DNA of 64,000 nucleotides from Citrobacter koseri ATCC BAA-895 (GCF_000018045.1 NC_009792.1:4030001-4094000); one strand, 5' to 3'. Counted from the first letter of the stretch, positions 34,855 through 43,521 are shown. The notes: a model not told the origin generated them from the letters alone. Made by a program: numbers and translations.

Positions 34855-35973
34855 TTATTCTCCCCGTGAGTCAGCGTTATCTTTCTTCTGCTGACGCCCC
34901 AGTTCACGTACCGCCATCACGCTGACACCGGCAACCAGCCCAACCACGCCGCCAAGCAGCCCAACGGCGCCTGCGGAAATGTGGCCACCCTCTTTCAGGT
35001 TGACATCCGGCTTCTCGGAACGCGGGGTTTGATTTTCCACATGGGCGAGTTGGTGGATGCCTTTATGAAAGCCAACGCCTTCCTCGTTACAGCCGTAGCA
35101 GGGGTGTCCAATCGCCACCGGCCATACGCCGCCGACATCGCAGAACTGCAACGTCGAACAGTTGCCGTAGGTTTCAGGCCCTTTACAGCCCAGATGGTAG
35201 AGGCACCAGCCTTCACGGTGGCCTTCATCGCCGAACTCTTTGGCGAAGCGACCGGCGTCAAAATGCGGGCGGCGTTCGCAGTGTTCGTGAATCAGACGAC
35301 CATAGGCGAAGGTTGGACGGTTTTTGGCATCCAGCTTCGGCGGTTTACCGTAAGTGATGATGTGGGCAACCGTTGCCAGGAAGTTATGCGGGTTCGGCGG
35401 GCAGCCCGGGATATTGATAACGGTTTTGCCCGGCAGGACTTCCTGCAACCCGACGGCGCCGGTCGGGTTCACGCCAGCGGCAGCGACGCCGCCCCACGCG
35501 GAACAGGAGCCGATCGCGATAATCGCCGCCGCGCCTTCCGCCGCCTTGCGGATGTGATCCACAATCGGCTCACCGGCAACCATGCAGTAAATACCGTTAT
35601 CTTTTAATGGGATGGAACCATCGACAACCAACACATACTGCCCTTTATACTTCTCCAGAGCGTTATGCTTGTTCTCTTCAACCTGATGGCCGAAGGCGGC
35701 GGAGAGGACCTCGTGGTACTCCAGAGAGATCGTTTCCAGAACGAGGTTTTCTACCGTTGGGTGGGTCGCGCGAAGGAGCGATTCGGTACATCCCGTACAT
35801 TCCTGAGCGCCGATCCAGACGACGGGCGGACGCTGCGGACGGGAAACCGATTCGGCCATTTCTGCGGCGGCTTTGCTACTGAGCCCCATGGTTGCGGCCA
35901 GTGCTGCACAAAGCTTCATGAAATCACGACGATTAACGCCGTGAGAAGTGATGAGAGTATTATCTCCAGTCAT
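34855..35973 (-). CDS. hybO: Hydrogenase-2 small subunit HybO
   Basis: This 372-residue Tat-exported iron-sulfur subunit carries three Fe-S clusters and partners HybC. The twin-arginine signal is NRRDFMKLCAALAAT, followed by AAA. Cluster ligands include ECTGCTESLL, GSCSAWGG, PGCPPNPHNF and the C-terminal HLGCKGPETYGNC and GHPCYGCNEEG. A C-terminal hydrophobic helix is the membrane anchor. ATG at 35973 (MTGDNTLI) gives the E. coli length; the frame runs 14 codons further up. It is the first gene of the hyb operon, so the promoter should lie between 35974 and 36160. Confidence 0.97.
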   Translation of the reverse strand: MTGDNTLITSHGVNRRDFMKLCAALAATMGLSSKAAAEMAESVSRPQRPPVVWIGAQECTGCTESLLRATHPTVENLVLETISLEYHEVLSAAFGHQVEENKHNALEKYKGQYVLVVDGSIPLKDNGIYCMVAGEPIVDHIRKAAEGAAAIIAIGSCSAWGGVAAAGVNPTGAVGLQEVLPGKTVINIPGCPPNPHNFLATVAHIITYGKPPKLDAKNRPTFAYGRLIHEHCERRPHFDAGRFAKEFGDEGHREGWCLYHLGCKGPETYGNCSTLQFCDVGGVWPVAIGHPCYGCNEEGVGFHKGIHQLAHVENQTPRSEKPDVNLKEGGHISAGAVGLLGGVVGLVAGVSVMAVRELGRQQKKDNADSRGE

Positions 35974-36160
35974 TTTATTGTTATTCCGTTGCAAAGACCT
36001 GGCTCTATTTTGCACCGTTCACAAATAACTTATTGCGATCGGCGCGCCATTTACCACACTTTCTTTATGGTTATTGAACCATGATACTTTGACGGAACAA
36101 CAAAACGAAGGAGTAAGACAATAGTGTAATTAATTAAACCGGGGTAATACCCCCTTCGGA

Positions 36161-36448
36161 TCAATTTTCGAGACGATAACCCGCCATAAAGAACCGGATA
36201 GTCGTATTCGATTGATTCTCCCGAAAGAAGTCCATCACCATATCTTTGTCCAGGCCATAACGGCGCGTCAGAATCCCCGCTTCCCAGGCGCTTAATTGTC
36301 GATCGCCTGTTTTTTCAAACATGCGATGCGAAAATCCTAATACGAATCCGCGCTTATAATCAGAACAAAAACCCGCCACGTTACGCGCGCTATCGGCACA
36401 CGTTGCGTTTAATCCGGCCATCAGGCCCTTACCAAAATGATTGTCCAT
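36161..36448 (-). CDS. yghW: DUF2623 protein YghW
   Basis: This 95-residue soluble protein matches E. coli YghW over its whole length, including KRGFVLGFSHRM, SAWEAGILTRRYGLDKDMVMDFF and a final MAGYRLEN. Function is unknown. It sits between the hyb operon and the chemoreceptor gene. A perfect palindrome of ModE-box form lies ten bases upstream of the ATG, so expression is probably controlled by molybdate through ModE. I recall that yghW appears in enterobacterial ModE regulons but cannot check this here. Confidence 0.95.
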   Translation of the reverse strand: MDNHFGKGLMAGLNATCADSARNVAGFCSDYKRGFVLGFSHRMFEKTGDRQLSAWEAGILTRRYGLDKDMVMDFFRENQSNTTIRFFMAGYRLEN

Positions 36449-36457
36449 GATACCTCC

Positions 36458-36487
36458 AATCGCTATATAACAAATTATATAGCGATT
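36458..36487 (-). promoter_or_regulatory. ModE-type palindrome upstream of yghW
   Basis: AATCGCTATATA (36458-36469) and TATATAGCGATT (36476-36487) are a perfect 12-bp inverted repeat with a six-base centre. This is the classic form of enterobacterial ModE sites (CG.TATATA-N6-TATATA.CG). It ends ten bases before the yghW ATG, overlapping the ribosome-site region, which suggests repression by ModE-molybdate. On minus the repeat is followed by no T run; the T run on plus is upstream of the gene. Confidence 0.75.
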
Positions 36488-36531
36488 TTTTAAGCGAACG
36501 CCAGAGGTATCACATACTTTTTTTTACCGGA

Positions 36532-38172
36532 TCAGAAGGCGACCCATTCATCGCCTGACTTCGCGGCAGACGCCCCGCGCGGACTGGCTGGAGAGACCGT
36601 TTTCGCCGGGCTGATTTGCGCGTCATTATGAGAAAGGCGGAACTGTTGCACAGAGCGTTGCAGCTCTTCCGTTTGCCGTTCCAGCGCCGCCGCTGCCGCA
36701 GAAACTTGCTCCACCAGCGCGGCGTTTTGTTGGGTCACGCTGTCCATCTGGGTTATCGCCACACCAACCTGAGAGATCCCTTTGCTTTGTTCCTCGGAAG
36801 CGGCGGCGATCTGCTTCATGATGGTGGTGACTTCAGTTACTCCGCGCAGAATGGCCTCCATTGTCGCGCCCGTCTCCTGCACCAGCTGCGCACCCTGCTC
36901 GACACGACGCACGGATTCAGCGATCAGCGTTTCAATCTCTTTGGCGGCCCCGGCGCTACGACTGGCCAGATTACGCACTTCACCGGCGACGACCGCAAAC
37001 CCACGCCCCTGTTCACCGGCTCTGGCGGCTTCAACGGCGGCGTTCAGCGCCAGAATATTGGTCTGGAAGGCAATACTGTTGATGACATTCGTAATTTCGG
37101 CGATCTGTCTGGAGCTGGCTGAAATACCGTCCATCGTCTCGACCACTTCAGAAACCAGCGTGCCGCCTTTTCCGGCCGTCGCGGAAGCGGCATCAGCAAG
37201 CTGACTGGCCTGGCGCGCATTATCCGCATTCAATTTCACCGTCGCGGTGAGCTGTTCCATGCTTGCAGCGGTCTCTTCCAGCGCCGCCGCCTGCTCTTCC
37301 GTACGGGAAGAGAGATCGTTATTGCCGCTGGAGATCTCTGTCGCACCGCGCCAGATATTGTCACTGCCTGAACGAATCGAGCTGACCGCTTCCCGCAGAC
37401 TATCCTGCATCGCGCTCAGTAACGGCACCAGACGACCGACACAGTTACGGCCAAACTCTTCAATCGGCTGGCTCAGATCGCCTTGCGCAATCTGGCGGAA
37501 CTGTTGGCGAATGCGCGCCAGCGGTTTCACTAACATCGTGACCAGGTAACGGTCGGTAAAGAAGAGAATCACAATTCCCAGAATAACGGCGGTGATAATC
37601 AGGGTGCGGATAATTGACGTTTTGCCGTCCACCATCACGCGGGTGCTGTCCAGCATCGTGCCGGCCGCGCTGTTAAAACGTTCTGCGCTGGCGCCGAAGG
37701 CGCGGCTCAGGGCGGGGGTGACATTATTCGCCTGTTCTGCAAATTCGGTGAGCGTACCCTGCTGCGCCAGTTGCATCTGCGGCGCGACGCCCTTATCAAG
37801 CAACGCCTGCCAGTTTGCCAATACCGCAGCGGCGATCTCCGGGTCCATCGGCCCTGGAGAGAGCGTTTTCATCTCTTCCAGCTTTTTGCTCATATTGTCC
37901 AGCGCCTGCTGTACTGGTACAAAATCGGGCGTACCGCCGCCGATTTTAACGTCCATCGCACGGCTTAAACGCGTGACAAAACGAAAATACTGATCGTTCC
38001 CCTGACTTAGCACCGTCATCTGACGCACAATATGACGATCGATATCATTCCCTTCCGCCACTTTAGATAATGCATGGACGCTGAATAAACCAACGCCCGA
38101 CCAAAGAAGACAGAAGAGCCCCAATATTGTCAGCATGACAATACGAATAGTGAAGTTTTGCAGCAAACGCAT
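36532..38172 (-). CDS. Methyl-accepting chemotaxis protein (Salmonella McpB/McpC-like)
   Basis: This 546-residue transducer has a first membrane helix at about 10-33 (IRIVMLTILGLFCLLW) and a periplasmic four-helix-bundle domain (about 34-190). A second helix (LIITAVILGIVILFF) precedes a HAMP domain and the conserved signalling hairpin (AFQTNILALNAAVEAARAGEQG). The C-terminus ends EWVAF, an xWxxF tether for CheR/CheB. ATG at 38172, after AAGGAA, is preferred to 38217. Gene position next to yghW and the receptor domain suggest McpB/McpC-like, which in Salmonella mediate cystine repulsion; the ligand here is not shown. Confidence 0.93.
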   Translation of the reverse strand: MRLLQNFTIRIVMLTILGLFCLLWSGVGLFSVHALSKVAEGNDIDRHIVRQMTVLSQGNDQYFRFVTRLSRAMDVKIGGGTPDFVPVQQALDNMSKKLEEMKTLSPGPMDPEIAAAVLANWQALLDKGVAPQMQLAQQGTLTEFAEQANNVTPALSRAFGASAERFNSAAGTMLDSTRVMVDGKTSIIRTLIITAVILGIVILFFTDRYLVTMLVKPLARIRQQFRQIAQGDLSQPIEEFGRNCVGRLVPLLSAMQDSLREAVSSIRSGSDNIWRGATEISSGNNDLSSRTEEQAAALEETAASMEQLTATVKLNADNARQASQLADAASATAGKGGTLVSEVVETMDGISASSRQIAEITNVINSIAFQTNILALNAAVEAARAGEQGRGFAVVAGEVRNLASRSAGAAKEIETLIAESVRRVEQGAQLVQETGATMEAILRGVTEVTTIMKQIAAASEEQSKGISQVGVAITQMDSVTQQNAALVEQVSAAAAALERQTEELQRSVQQFRLSHNDAQISPAKTVSPASPRGASAAKSGDEWVAF

Positions 38173-38226
38173 AAGAATTTCCTTGCCGTACTTGAGGGAT
38201 TCGCCATCAGGCGACACTTATCCTCG

Positions 38227-38253
38227 TTATCGGCAGAGAATGCAGAATATATA
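38227..38253 (-). promoter_or_regulatory. Sigma-28 (FliA)-like promoter of the chemoreceptor gene
   Basis: On minus, the -10 element GCCGATAA (38234-38227) is a perfect match to the flagellar class-3 consensus. Eleven bases upstream is TATATATT (38253-38246), 5 of 8 to the -35 consensus TAAAGTTT. The 5' leader to the ATG would be about 50 bases. This agrees with the chemoreceptor product. Confidence 0.7.
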
Positions 38254-38388
38254 CTTTCTTTATTGTTTTTTTACTTAACTAAGTATACGAATCATCGTCA
38301 GCACGCTATTCCTGTGAATGCTTATAAAGCATAACGGCATTATTATGCCGCAAAGCAATATGCCGCACCTGAAATAATCGTTTGTTTT

Positions 38389-39276
38389 TCATTGTAAATA
38401 TTTCTCAAACCAGGCCAGAGTGCGCGCCCAGGCCAGATCCGCTGCGGCCTTATCATAGCGGGGAGTCGAATCATTATGAAAACCATGATTCACCCCAGGA
38501 TAGATATACGCTTCATAGACTTTATTATTCGCCTTCAGCGCCGTTTCGTAGGCAGGCCAGCCTTCATTAATTGAGGTATCTAACTCGGCGTAATGTAATA
38601 ATAAAGGCGCATTAATTTTAGGTACATCTGACGCCGGAGCCTGACGACCATAAAAAGGAACGGCGCACGCCAGTTCTGGATAGGCCACCGCCGCCGCATT
38701 TGATACGCCGCCGCCATAGCAGAATCCCGTAATAGCCACTTTTCCGCTGGCCGCCGGATGACGCTGCATAAACTCAATCGCGGCAAAGAAATCATTCATT
38801 AATTTTGTGGGATCAACCTGCTGCTGTAATTCCCGGCCCTTATCGTCATTACCGGGGTATCCGCCTACCGAGCTTAATCCATCAGGCGCCAGCGCAATAT
38901 AACCCGCTTTCGCCACGCGTCGTGCGACATCCTCAATATAGGGATTCAGCCCCCTGTTCTCGTGTACGACCACGACCGCAGGCGTTTTCCCCGTCGCCTT
39001 CGCCGGTTTCACCAGATAGCCGCGCACCTCACCATGCCCGTTCGGTGACGGATACGTAATGTATTCCGGCAAAATGTCCGGGTCGGTAAATTCCACCTGC
39101 ACCGCCAGCGCGTAATTCGGCTTCATGAGATTAAACAGCGCAAGCGCGGTCACGCCGCCGACGGCATACTTTGCCGCGAGGTTAAGAAACTCGCGTTTAG
39201 AGATTTTTCCATGTGCATAGTAGTCATAGTAATCGAGCAACTCCTGCGGAAAGTCTTTGGCAGTCAGACGCGGCAT
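38389..39276 (-). CDS. yghX: Dienelactone hydrolase family protein YghX
   Basis: This 295-residue hydrolase belongs to the DLH family. It has the nucleophile Cys in ITGFCYGGGVSNA, the Asp in HYAELDTSIN and the His in PGVNHGFHND. An N-terminal segment SKREFLNLAAKYAVGGVTALALF looks like a Tat signal with Lys-Arg in place of Arg-Arg, suggesting export. ATG at 39276 (MPRLTAKDF) follows a GGAGTG ribosome site; the frame extends 24 codons upstream without support. In E. coli K-12 this locus is a damaged gene, but here it is intact. The substrate is unknown. Confidence 0.92.
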   Translation of the reverse strand: MPRLTAKDFPQELLDYYDYYAHGKISKREFLNLAAKYAVGGVTALALFNLMKPNYALAVQVEFTDPDILPEYITYPSPNGHGEVRGYLVKPAKATGKTPAVVVVHENRGLNPYIEDVARRVAKAGYIALAPDGLSSVGGYPGNDDKGRELQQQVDPTKLMNDFFAAIEFMQRHPAASGKVAITGFCYGGGVSNAAAVAYPELACAVPFYGRQAPASDVPKINAPLLLHYAELDTSINEGWPAYETALKANNKVYEAYIYPGVNHGFHNDSTPRYDKAAADLAWARTLAWFEKYLQ

Positions 39277-39432
39277 AGTTTCACTCCTGAATTGATGTTT
39301 TTTTAAGCAAAGCATAACGACGTGTTTTTGCCCAATTTTTCGCATCAATGTGACCTGACGAACGGGATAAACCCCGTTGAGCCGCTAGAATAGAAACGTT
39401 GTTTTGAAATTCACTTTCTCTAAGGAGATGAC

Positions 39433-40473
39433 ATGGCCTGGTTAGCCAACCCCGAACGTTATGAGCAGATGCTTTATCGCTACTGCGGTAAAAGCGGTTT
39501 GCGTTTACCCGCGCTATCGCTGGGTTTGTGGCACAGTTTCGGCCACGTTCAGGCGCTGGATTCACAGCGTGCGCTGCTGCGTAAAGCCTTTGATTCAGGC
39601 ATCACCCATTTTGATTTAGCCAATAACTACGGCCCGCCGCCGGGAAGCGCAGAAGAGAACTTTGGCCGTTTGCTGCGGGAAGATTTTGCGCCGTATCGCG
39701 ATGAGCTGATCATTTCCACCAAAGCGGGTTATGACATGTGGCCTGGGCCATACGGCTCCGGCGGGTCGCGTAAGTACCTGCTCGCCAGCCTCGATCAGAG
39801 CCTGAAGCGGATGGGGCTGGACTATGTCGATATCTTCTATTCCCACCGTGTCGATGAAAACACGCCGATGGAAGAGACCGCATCCGCGCTGGCGCAGGCG
39901 GTACAAAGCGGTAAGGCGCTTTACGTCGGCATCTCCTCCTATTCGCCTGAGCGAACTCAACGAATGGCAGAACTGCTGCGCGAATGGAAAATCCCGCTGC
40001 TGATTCATCAGCCGTCCTACAATCTGCTCAACCGCTGGGTGGATAAAAGCGGCCTGTTGGATACGCTGGCGGCCAACGGCATGGGTTGCATTGCGTTCAC
40101 ACCGCTGGCTCAGGGATTGTTAACCGGAAAATACTTAAACGGTATCCCGGAAGGTTCACGTATGCAGCGTGAAGGGAAAAAAGTTCGCGGTCTGACGGAG
40201 AATATGCTGACGGAAGCGAATCTGAACAGCCTGCGTTTACTCAATGAGATGGCGCAACGTCGCGGCCAGTCAATGGCGCAGATGGCGCTTAGCTGGCTGT
40301 TGAAAGATAATCGCGTGACGTCGGTGCTGATCGGCGCCAGTCGACCAGAGCAACTGGAAGAAAATGTGCAGGCGTTGTCGAACCTGACATTCAGCGCTGA
40401 CGAGTTAGCGCAAATCGATAAACATGTCGCGGACGGCGAGCTGAACCTCTGGCAAGCCTCATCGGATAAATAA
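39433..40473 (+). CDS. gpr: L-glyceraldehyde 3-phosphate reductase (aldo-keto reductase)
   Basis: This 346-residue NADPH-dependent aldo-keto reductase, also called YghZ, detoxifies methylglyoxal and reduces L-glyceraldehyde 3-phosphate. It has the AKR14-type catalytic set: Asp and Tyr in HFDLANNYGPPPGSAEENFG, Lys in IISTKAGYDMWPGPYGSGGS, His in DIFYSHRVDENTP. The cofactor-binding GASRPEQLEENVQAL is near the C-terminus. Start ATG at 39433 follows TAAGGAGATG. It is divergent from yghX. Length equals that of E. coli Gpr. Confidence 0.97.
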   Translation: MAWLANPERYEQMLYRYCGKSGLRLPALSLGLWHSFGHVQALDSQRALLRKAFDSGITHFDLANNYGPPPGSAEENFGRLLREDFAPYRDELIISTKAGYDMWPGPYGSGGSRKYLLASLDQSLKRMGLDYVDIFYSHRVDENTPMEETASALAQAVQSGKALYVGISSYSPERTQRMAELLREWKIPLLIHQPSYNLLNRWVDKSGLLDTLAANGMGCIAFTPLAQGLLTGKYLNGIPEGSRMQREGKKVRGLTENMLTEANLNSLRLLNEMAQRRGQSMAQMALSWLLKDNRVTSVLIGASRPEQLEENVQALSNLTFSADELAQIDKHVADGELNLWQASSDK

Positions 40474-40490
40474 CGCTTTCGGGCACGCGC

Positions 40491-40518
40491 GCCGGGTGGC
40501 GGTTTCGCCTTACCCGGC
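40491..40518. repeat. REP-type palindrome after gpr
   Basis: GCCGGGTGGCG (40491-40501) is inverted by CGCCTTACCCGGC (40506-40518) with a short loop. This is a typical enterobacterial REP unit in the gap between two convergent genes and may terminate gpr. Confidence 0.7.
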
Positions 40519-40536
40519 CAACGTCAGGCACATTTA

Positions 40537-41040
40537 TTAAACCTCTTCCGGTTTGATTAGCGGCCGCTGATATTCAGGCCACACCAGAGCAACCAGGGAG
40601 GGATACGCCTCCAGGCTAAATTCCCGGAAACATTGCCGCAAGTTAAGCACATCCAGATCGGAATGCGGAACCTTTTCCCCGTTCAGACAACGCTTTTTAA
40701 TGTTGTCATAATATTTATAGACCGCAGAGTTGAGATCGCTGCAACGGCGCTGCGCATCAAATAACCCCGGCGTTCCATTTAGCTCCGCCATCGTCATCCG
40801 CTTTATCGTTGCGTGAAGAAAATCAATATATTCGTGATTGACTCGCCAGTACCATACCGGTGTAATAGTATTCATGAGCGACGAAAAATGATCTTCGCCC
40901 TCCTCTTTGGACAAGGGTTCCGCTTGATTTACTGGATTAGACGCCTCAGCAGAGCGCTGTTTATTAAATTCGTGCATCAAGAAAAGCACGCCGCCAGTGA
41001 GTAATAGCAGAGTGATAATAGAATAAAAAATGCTGTTCAT
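40537..41040 (-). CDS. Uncharacterised membrane-anchored protein
   Basis: This 167-residue protein is not recognised. It has one N-terminal hydrophobic helix (residues ~5-22, IFYSIITLLLLTGGVLFLM) followed by a charged linker and a soluble domain rich in Tyr, Arg and Leu (RVNHEYIDFLHATIKRMTM, PSLVALVWPEYQRP). The topology suggests either a signal anchor with the domain in the periplasm, or an uncleaved signal. Two Cys lie in the soluble domain (RRCSDL, KKRCLNG) and a third in RQCFREF. It is divergent from a two-gene operon of equally unknown proteins, with 104 bases of AT-rich control DNA between them. It belongs to a small insert between gpr and exbD that E. coli K-12 lacks. Confidence 0.75.
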   Translation of the reverse strand: MNSIFYSIITLLLLTGGVLFLMHEFNKQRSAEASNPVNQAEPLSKEEGEDHFSSLMNTITPVWYWRVNHEYIDFLHATIKRMTMAELNGTPGLFDAQRRCSDLNSAVYKYYDNIKKRCLNGEKVPHSDLDVLNLRQCFREFSLEAYPSLVALVWPEYQRPLIKPEEV

Positions 41041-41144
41041 ATGCCGACTCCATTTTTTTTGATTTTAAAATTACACCATGCTATTGTCAACGAGACCTGC
41101 CTTATAAAAAACAATATACTATTGATAGTAAAGGACATTCCAAC

Positions 41145-41549
41145 ATGCTTCCCGAGCATCTTGTGCCGACTCGTTTTCATTTATCTGCCTCGCCAGGCGA
41201 TGCTGAGACCGTAGAAAATAGTGAAAATTTGACTCAGGGAAAGAAAACGCTGAGCGATTACGAGCCAGATATTTTAATTAGCGCCACACCGACTGGTCAA
41301 TCTAAAAACATGTTACTTGAAGAACGTGACCGTCATTTAAAAGACCGGCTTTATCGCGTAGCTAAAATTGAGACGTTTGCTCGTCTTATTAATAGCCTAC
41401 AGGCGGAAGGCGATGTTGATGCTCAGGCATTAAGTAAAATTCTGGCAGATGCCACAACAAAAATAAACGATCACGGCAATGAAATTTGGCTTAATCTCAT
41501 AACCAGAGAGAAAAACTCTCCCGTTTTTTATTCTCTGGAAGAGAAATAA
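41145..41549 (+). CDS. Uncharacterised small soluble protein
   Basis: This 134-residue acidic protein has no signal peptide or membrane helix and no motif I recognise. The first ~60 residues look unstructured (many Ser, Thr, Glu, Pro). The second half is probably helical (DRLYRVAKIETFARLINSLQ, ILADATTKINDHGNEIWLNL). AAAGGA nine bases upstream supports the start. The next gene begins one base after its stop, so the two form an operon and may be partners. Base composition is lower in GC than the neighbours. I recall similar genes at this position in Salmonella, but no function. Confidence 0.75.
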   Translation: MLPEHLVPTRFHLSASPGDAETVENSENLTQGKKTLSDYEPDILISATPTGQSKNMLLEERDRHLKDRLYRVAKIETFARLINSLQAEGDVDAQALSKILADATTKINDHGNEIWLNLITREKNSPVFYSLEEK

Positions 41550-41550
41550 T

Positions 41551-41973
41551 ATGAAAGACGTTGAAGATAATAATGTTTATTTAGCTTTAGATAATAATAA
41601 AAGCGATGAATTTATCTTAAAGCAAAATCTTAAAGCGCTTATCGCCAATAAAAACGCGACCCTCGAACAGGTGGCGCAGGAGATCGTGTCGATTCCCGCC
41701 GCGTTAGTGCGGCTGAAATGGCAAAATCGCCGTGAAATCTATGCGCTCCAGGTCAAAGAAGAGATCTACGGTTCGGTTATCAATACGATTATTGAGCAAC
41801 ATCCCGAGATGCGGGACAAAATCATGGCGCGCCTGGAGAGCACATATCAGCACTTACTGGCGCGAGAAACGGCGACCCTGCGCCTGACGCGTAAGCTATC
41901 CGATGGCGATTACCGAACGACCAATATCACCACCGTCGCGCTGAATGAAAAACGGTTCTCCACGACGAAGTAA
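41551..41973 (+). CDS. Uncharacterised helical protein, operon partner
   Basis: This 140-residue cytoplasmic protein is not recognised. Most of it is predicted to be helical, with charged residues throughout (ILKQNLKALIANKNATLEQV, RLKWQNRREIYALQVKEEIY). The ATG is one base after the stop of the preceding gene, indicating translational coupling. The first ~30 codons are AT-rich and the rest GC-richer, so the gene may be a mosaic or have an AT-rich start for efficient initiation. A REP/terminator region follows. Confidence 0.75.
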   Translation: MKDVEDNNVYLALDNNKSDEFILKQNLKALIANKNATLEQVAQEIVSIPAALVRLKWQNRREIYALQVKEEIYGSVINTIIEQHPEMRDKIMARLESTYQHLLARETATLRLTRKLSDGDYRTTNITTVALNEKRFSTTK

Positions 41974-42041
41974 TCTGGCGAGTCAGCAATCCAGCGATAC
42001 CACATCATGCAGGCCTGGTAAGCGCAGCGCCATCAGGCAAT

Positions 42042-42075
42042 AAAAAAGCCGGGTACGGCTTGCGCCCTACCCGGC
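42042..42075 (-). terminator. Terminator of exbBD (REP-derived)
   Basis: GCCGGGTA (42048-42055) is inverted by TACCCGGC (42068-42075). On minus the stem is followed by TTTTTTATT, so it is a strong Rho-independent terminator about 28 bases after the exbD stop. Adjacent bases 42010-42040 resemble a REP unit. Confidence 0.8.
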
Positions 42076-42103
42076 CTGTCTGTCTGCCCATCAGCAACAA
42101 CGA

Positions 42104-42529
42104 TTACTTCGCTTTCGCGACCTCTTCACCCACGAGACCAATTTTCAGGTAACCCGCCTGGTGCAGCGTATCCATCACTTTCATCATTGTTTCATAATCA
42201 ACGGTTTTATCCGCACGGAAGAAGATCGTCGTGTCTTTCTTCCCTTCGGTTAACGCGTTCAGCTCGCCGATCATGGTTTCATCCGTTACCTGATCGTTGC
42301 CGATAAACATGCTGTTGTCGGCCTTCACGGACAGATAAACCGGTTTTTCCGGGCGCGGCTGCGGGGTGCTGGTGGACGCAGGAAGATTCACCTTCACGTC
42401 CACCGTTGCCAGCGGCGCGGCCACCATAAAGATAATCAGCAGAACCAGCATGACGTCGATAAACGGCGTCACGTTGATTTCATGCATTTCACCGTTATCG
42501 TCCAGATTTTCATTAAGACGCATTGCCAT
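42104..42529 (-). CDS. exbD: TonB-system energiser ExbD
   Basis: This 141-residue inner-membrane protein has a short cytoplasmic N-terminus and one membrane helix (VTPFIDVMLVLLIIFMVAAP) with the essential Asp (Asp25 in E. coli) that carries protons. A periplasmic domain follows. With ExbB it forms the proton-driven motor that energises TonB for siderophore and B12 uptake. ATG is at 42529; exbB ends six bases upstream. The operon has a Fur box upstream of exbB. Confidence 0.98.
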   Translation of the reverse strand: MAMRLNENLDDNGEMHEINVTPFIDVMLVLLIIFMVAAPLATVDVKVNLPASTSTPQPRPEKPVYLSVKADNSMFIGNDQVTDETMIGELNALTEGKKDTTIFFRADKTVDYETMMKVMDTLHQAGYLKIGLVGEEVAKAK

Positions 42530-42535
42530 GGAACA

Positions 42536-43270
42536 TTATCCTACACGTAATTTCTGCGCGGTACGTACCGGCTGAGCGGAAGCGCTCGCGTTCAGATCCA
42601 GATCGCGGCTTTGTAGCAACAGAATCTGTGCCGCCACGTCGCCCAGCGTCGCTTTGTAGCTGCCGATCTGACGTGCGAAAATGTTGTAAATCACAACCGC
42701 AGGAATTGCCGCGACCAGGCCGATCGCCGTAGCCAGCAACGCTTCCGCGATACCCGGCGCGACAACCGCGAGGTTGGTGGTCTGGGTTTGCGCGATGCCG
42801 ATGAAGCTGTTCATGATGCCCCATACCGTACCAAACAGACCGACAAACGGAGAGATGGCGCCGATGGTCGCCAGGTAGCCATTGCCGCGTCCCATATGAC
42901 GGCCAACCGCCGCTACGCGACGCTCCAGGCGGAACCCGGTACGCTCTTTAATACCTTCGTTGTCTTCACTGCCTTCCGACAGTTCCAGCTCGTTCTGCGC
43001 TTCATAGAGCAACTGTGAGCTTAAACTTTTCGCCGCGAATGCGGAGGCAATATTGCTGGCCTGGTCTAAAGAACGCGCTTCAGCCAGCTGCTGTTGTTCA
43101 CGCTTGAGCCGACGCTTCTGCGTAAAGAACTCAAGACTCTTACTGAAGAAGATAGCCCAGGTGACTACTGACGCCAGAATCAGACCAATCATCACGCACT
43201 TAACCACGATGTCGGCGTGCTGATACATACCCCAGACGGAGAGATCCGTCTGCATCAAATTATTACCCAC
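42536..43270 (-). CDS. exbB: TonB-system energiser ExbB
   Basis: This 244-residue inner-membrane protein has three membrane helices (IVVKCVMIGLILASVVTWAI, and two in the C-terminal half: YLATIGAISPFVGLFGTVWG and ALLATAIGLVAAIPAVVIYN). It forms the pentameric stator around ExbD. Length equals the E. coli protein. It is first gene of the exbBD operon, whose control region (43271-43521) is shared with metC. Confidence 0.98.
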   Translation of the reverse strand: MGNNLMQTDLSVWGMYQHADIVVKCVMIGLILASVVTWAIFFSKSLEFFTQKRRLKREQQQLAEARSLDQASNIASAFAAKSLSSQLLYEAQNELELSEGSEDNEGIKERTGFRLERRVAAVGRHMGRGNGYLATIGAISPFVGLFGTVWGIMNSFIGIAQTQTTNLAVVAPGIAEALLATAIGLVAAIPAVVIYNIFARQIGSYKATLGDVAAQILLLQSRDLDLNASASAQPVRTAQKLRVG

Positions 43271-43333
43271 TCTGTATCTCCAGGACGCAAATCACAAATT
43301 CTGAGCGTAATAATATCAAAACGACGTCGAATT

Positions 43334-43352
43334 GATAGTCGTTCTCATTACT
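43334..43352 (-). promoter_or_regulatory. Fur box upstream of exbB
   Basis: GATAGTCGTTCTCATTACT matches the 19-bp Fur consensus GATAATGATAATCATTATC at 13 of 19 positions. It lies about 65-80 bases upstream of the exbB ATG and fits the known iron repression of exbBD. Confidence 0.65.
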
Positions 43353-43487
43353 ATTTACATAGTGCCGCACCTTTGGTTTCTTTTCCTTGCGCTTACGCAG
43401 TAAAAAAGTCACCAGATGTCATTTTGAGAAAATTTTCTGCTTTATGCCGATTCTTCAGGATGCGTCACTCATCATTCATGATAGTTT

Positions 43488-43503
43488 AGACATCCAGACG
43501 TAT
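43488..43503 (+). promoter_or_regulatory. Tandem Met boxes (MetJ operator) of metC
   Basis: AGACATCC (43488-43495) and AGACGTAT (43496-43503) match the MetJ consensus AGACGTCT at 6 and 7 of 8 positions and are directly abutted, as MetJ dimers require. They end 18 bases before the metC ATG. Confidence 0.8.
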
Positions 43504-43521
43504 AAAAATGGGTACTCCAAC

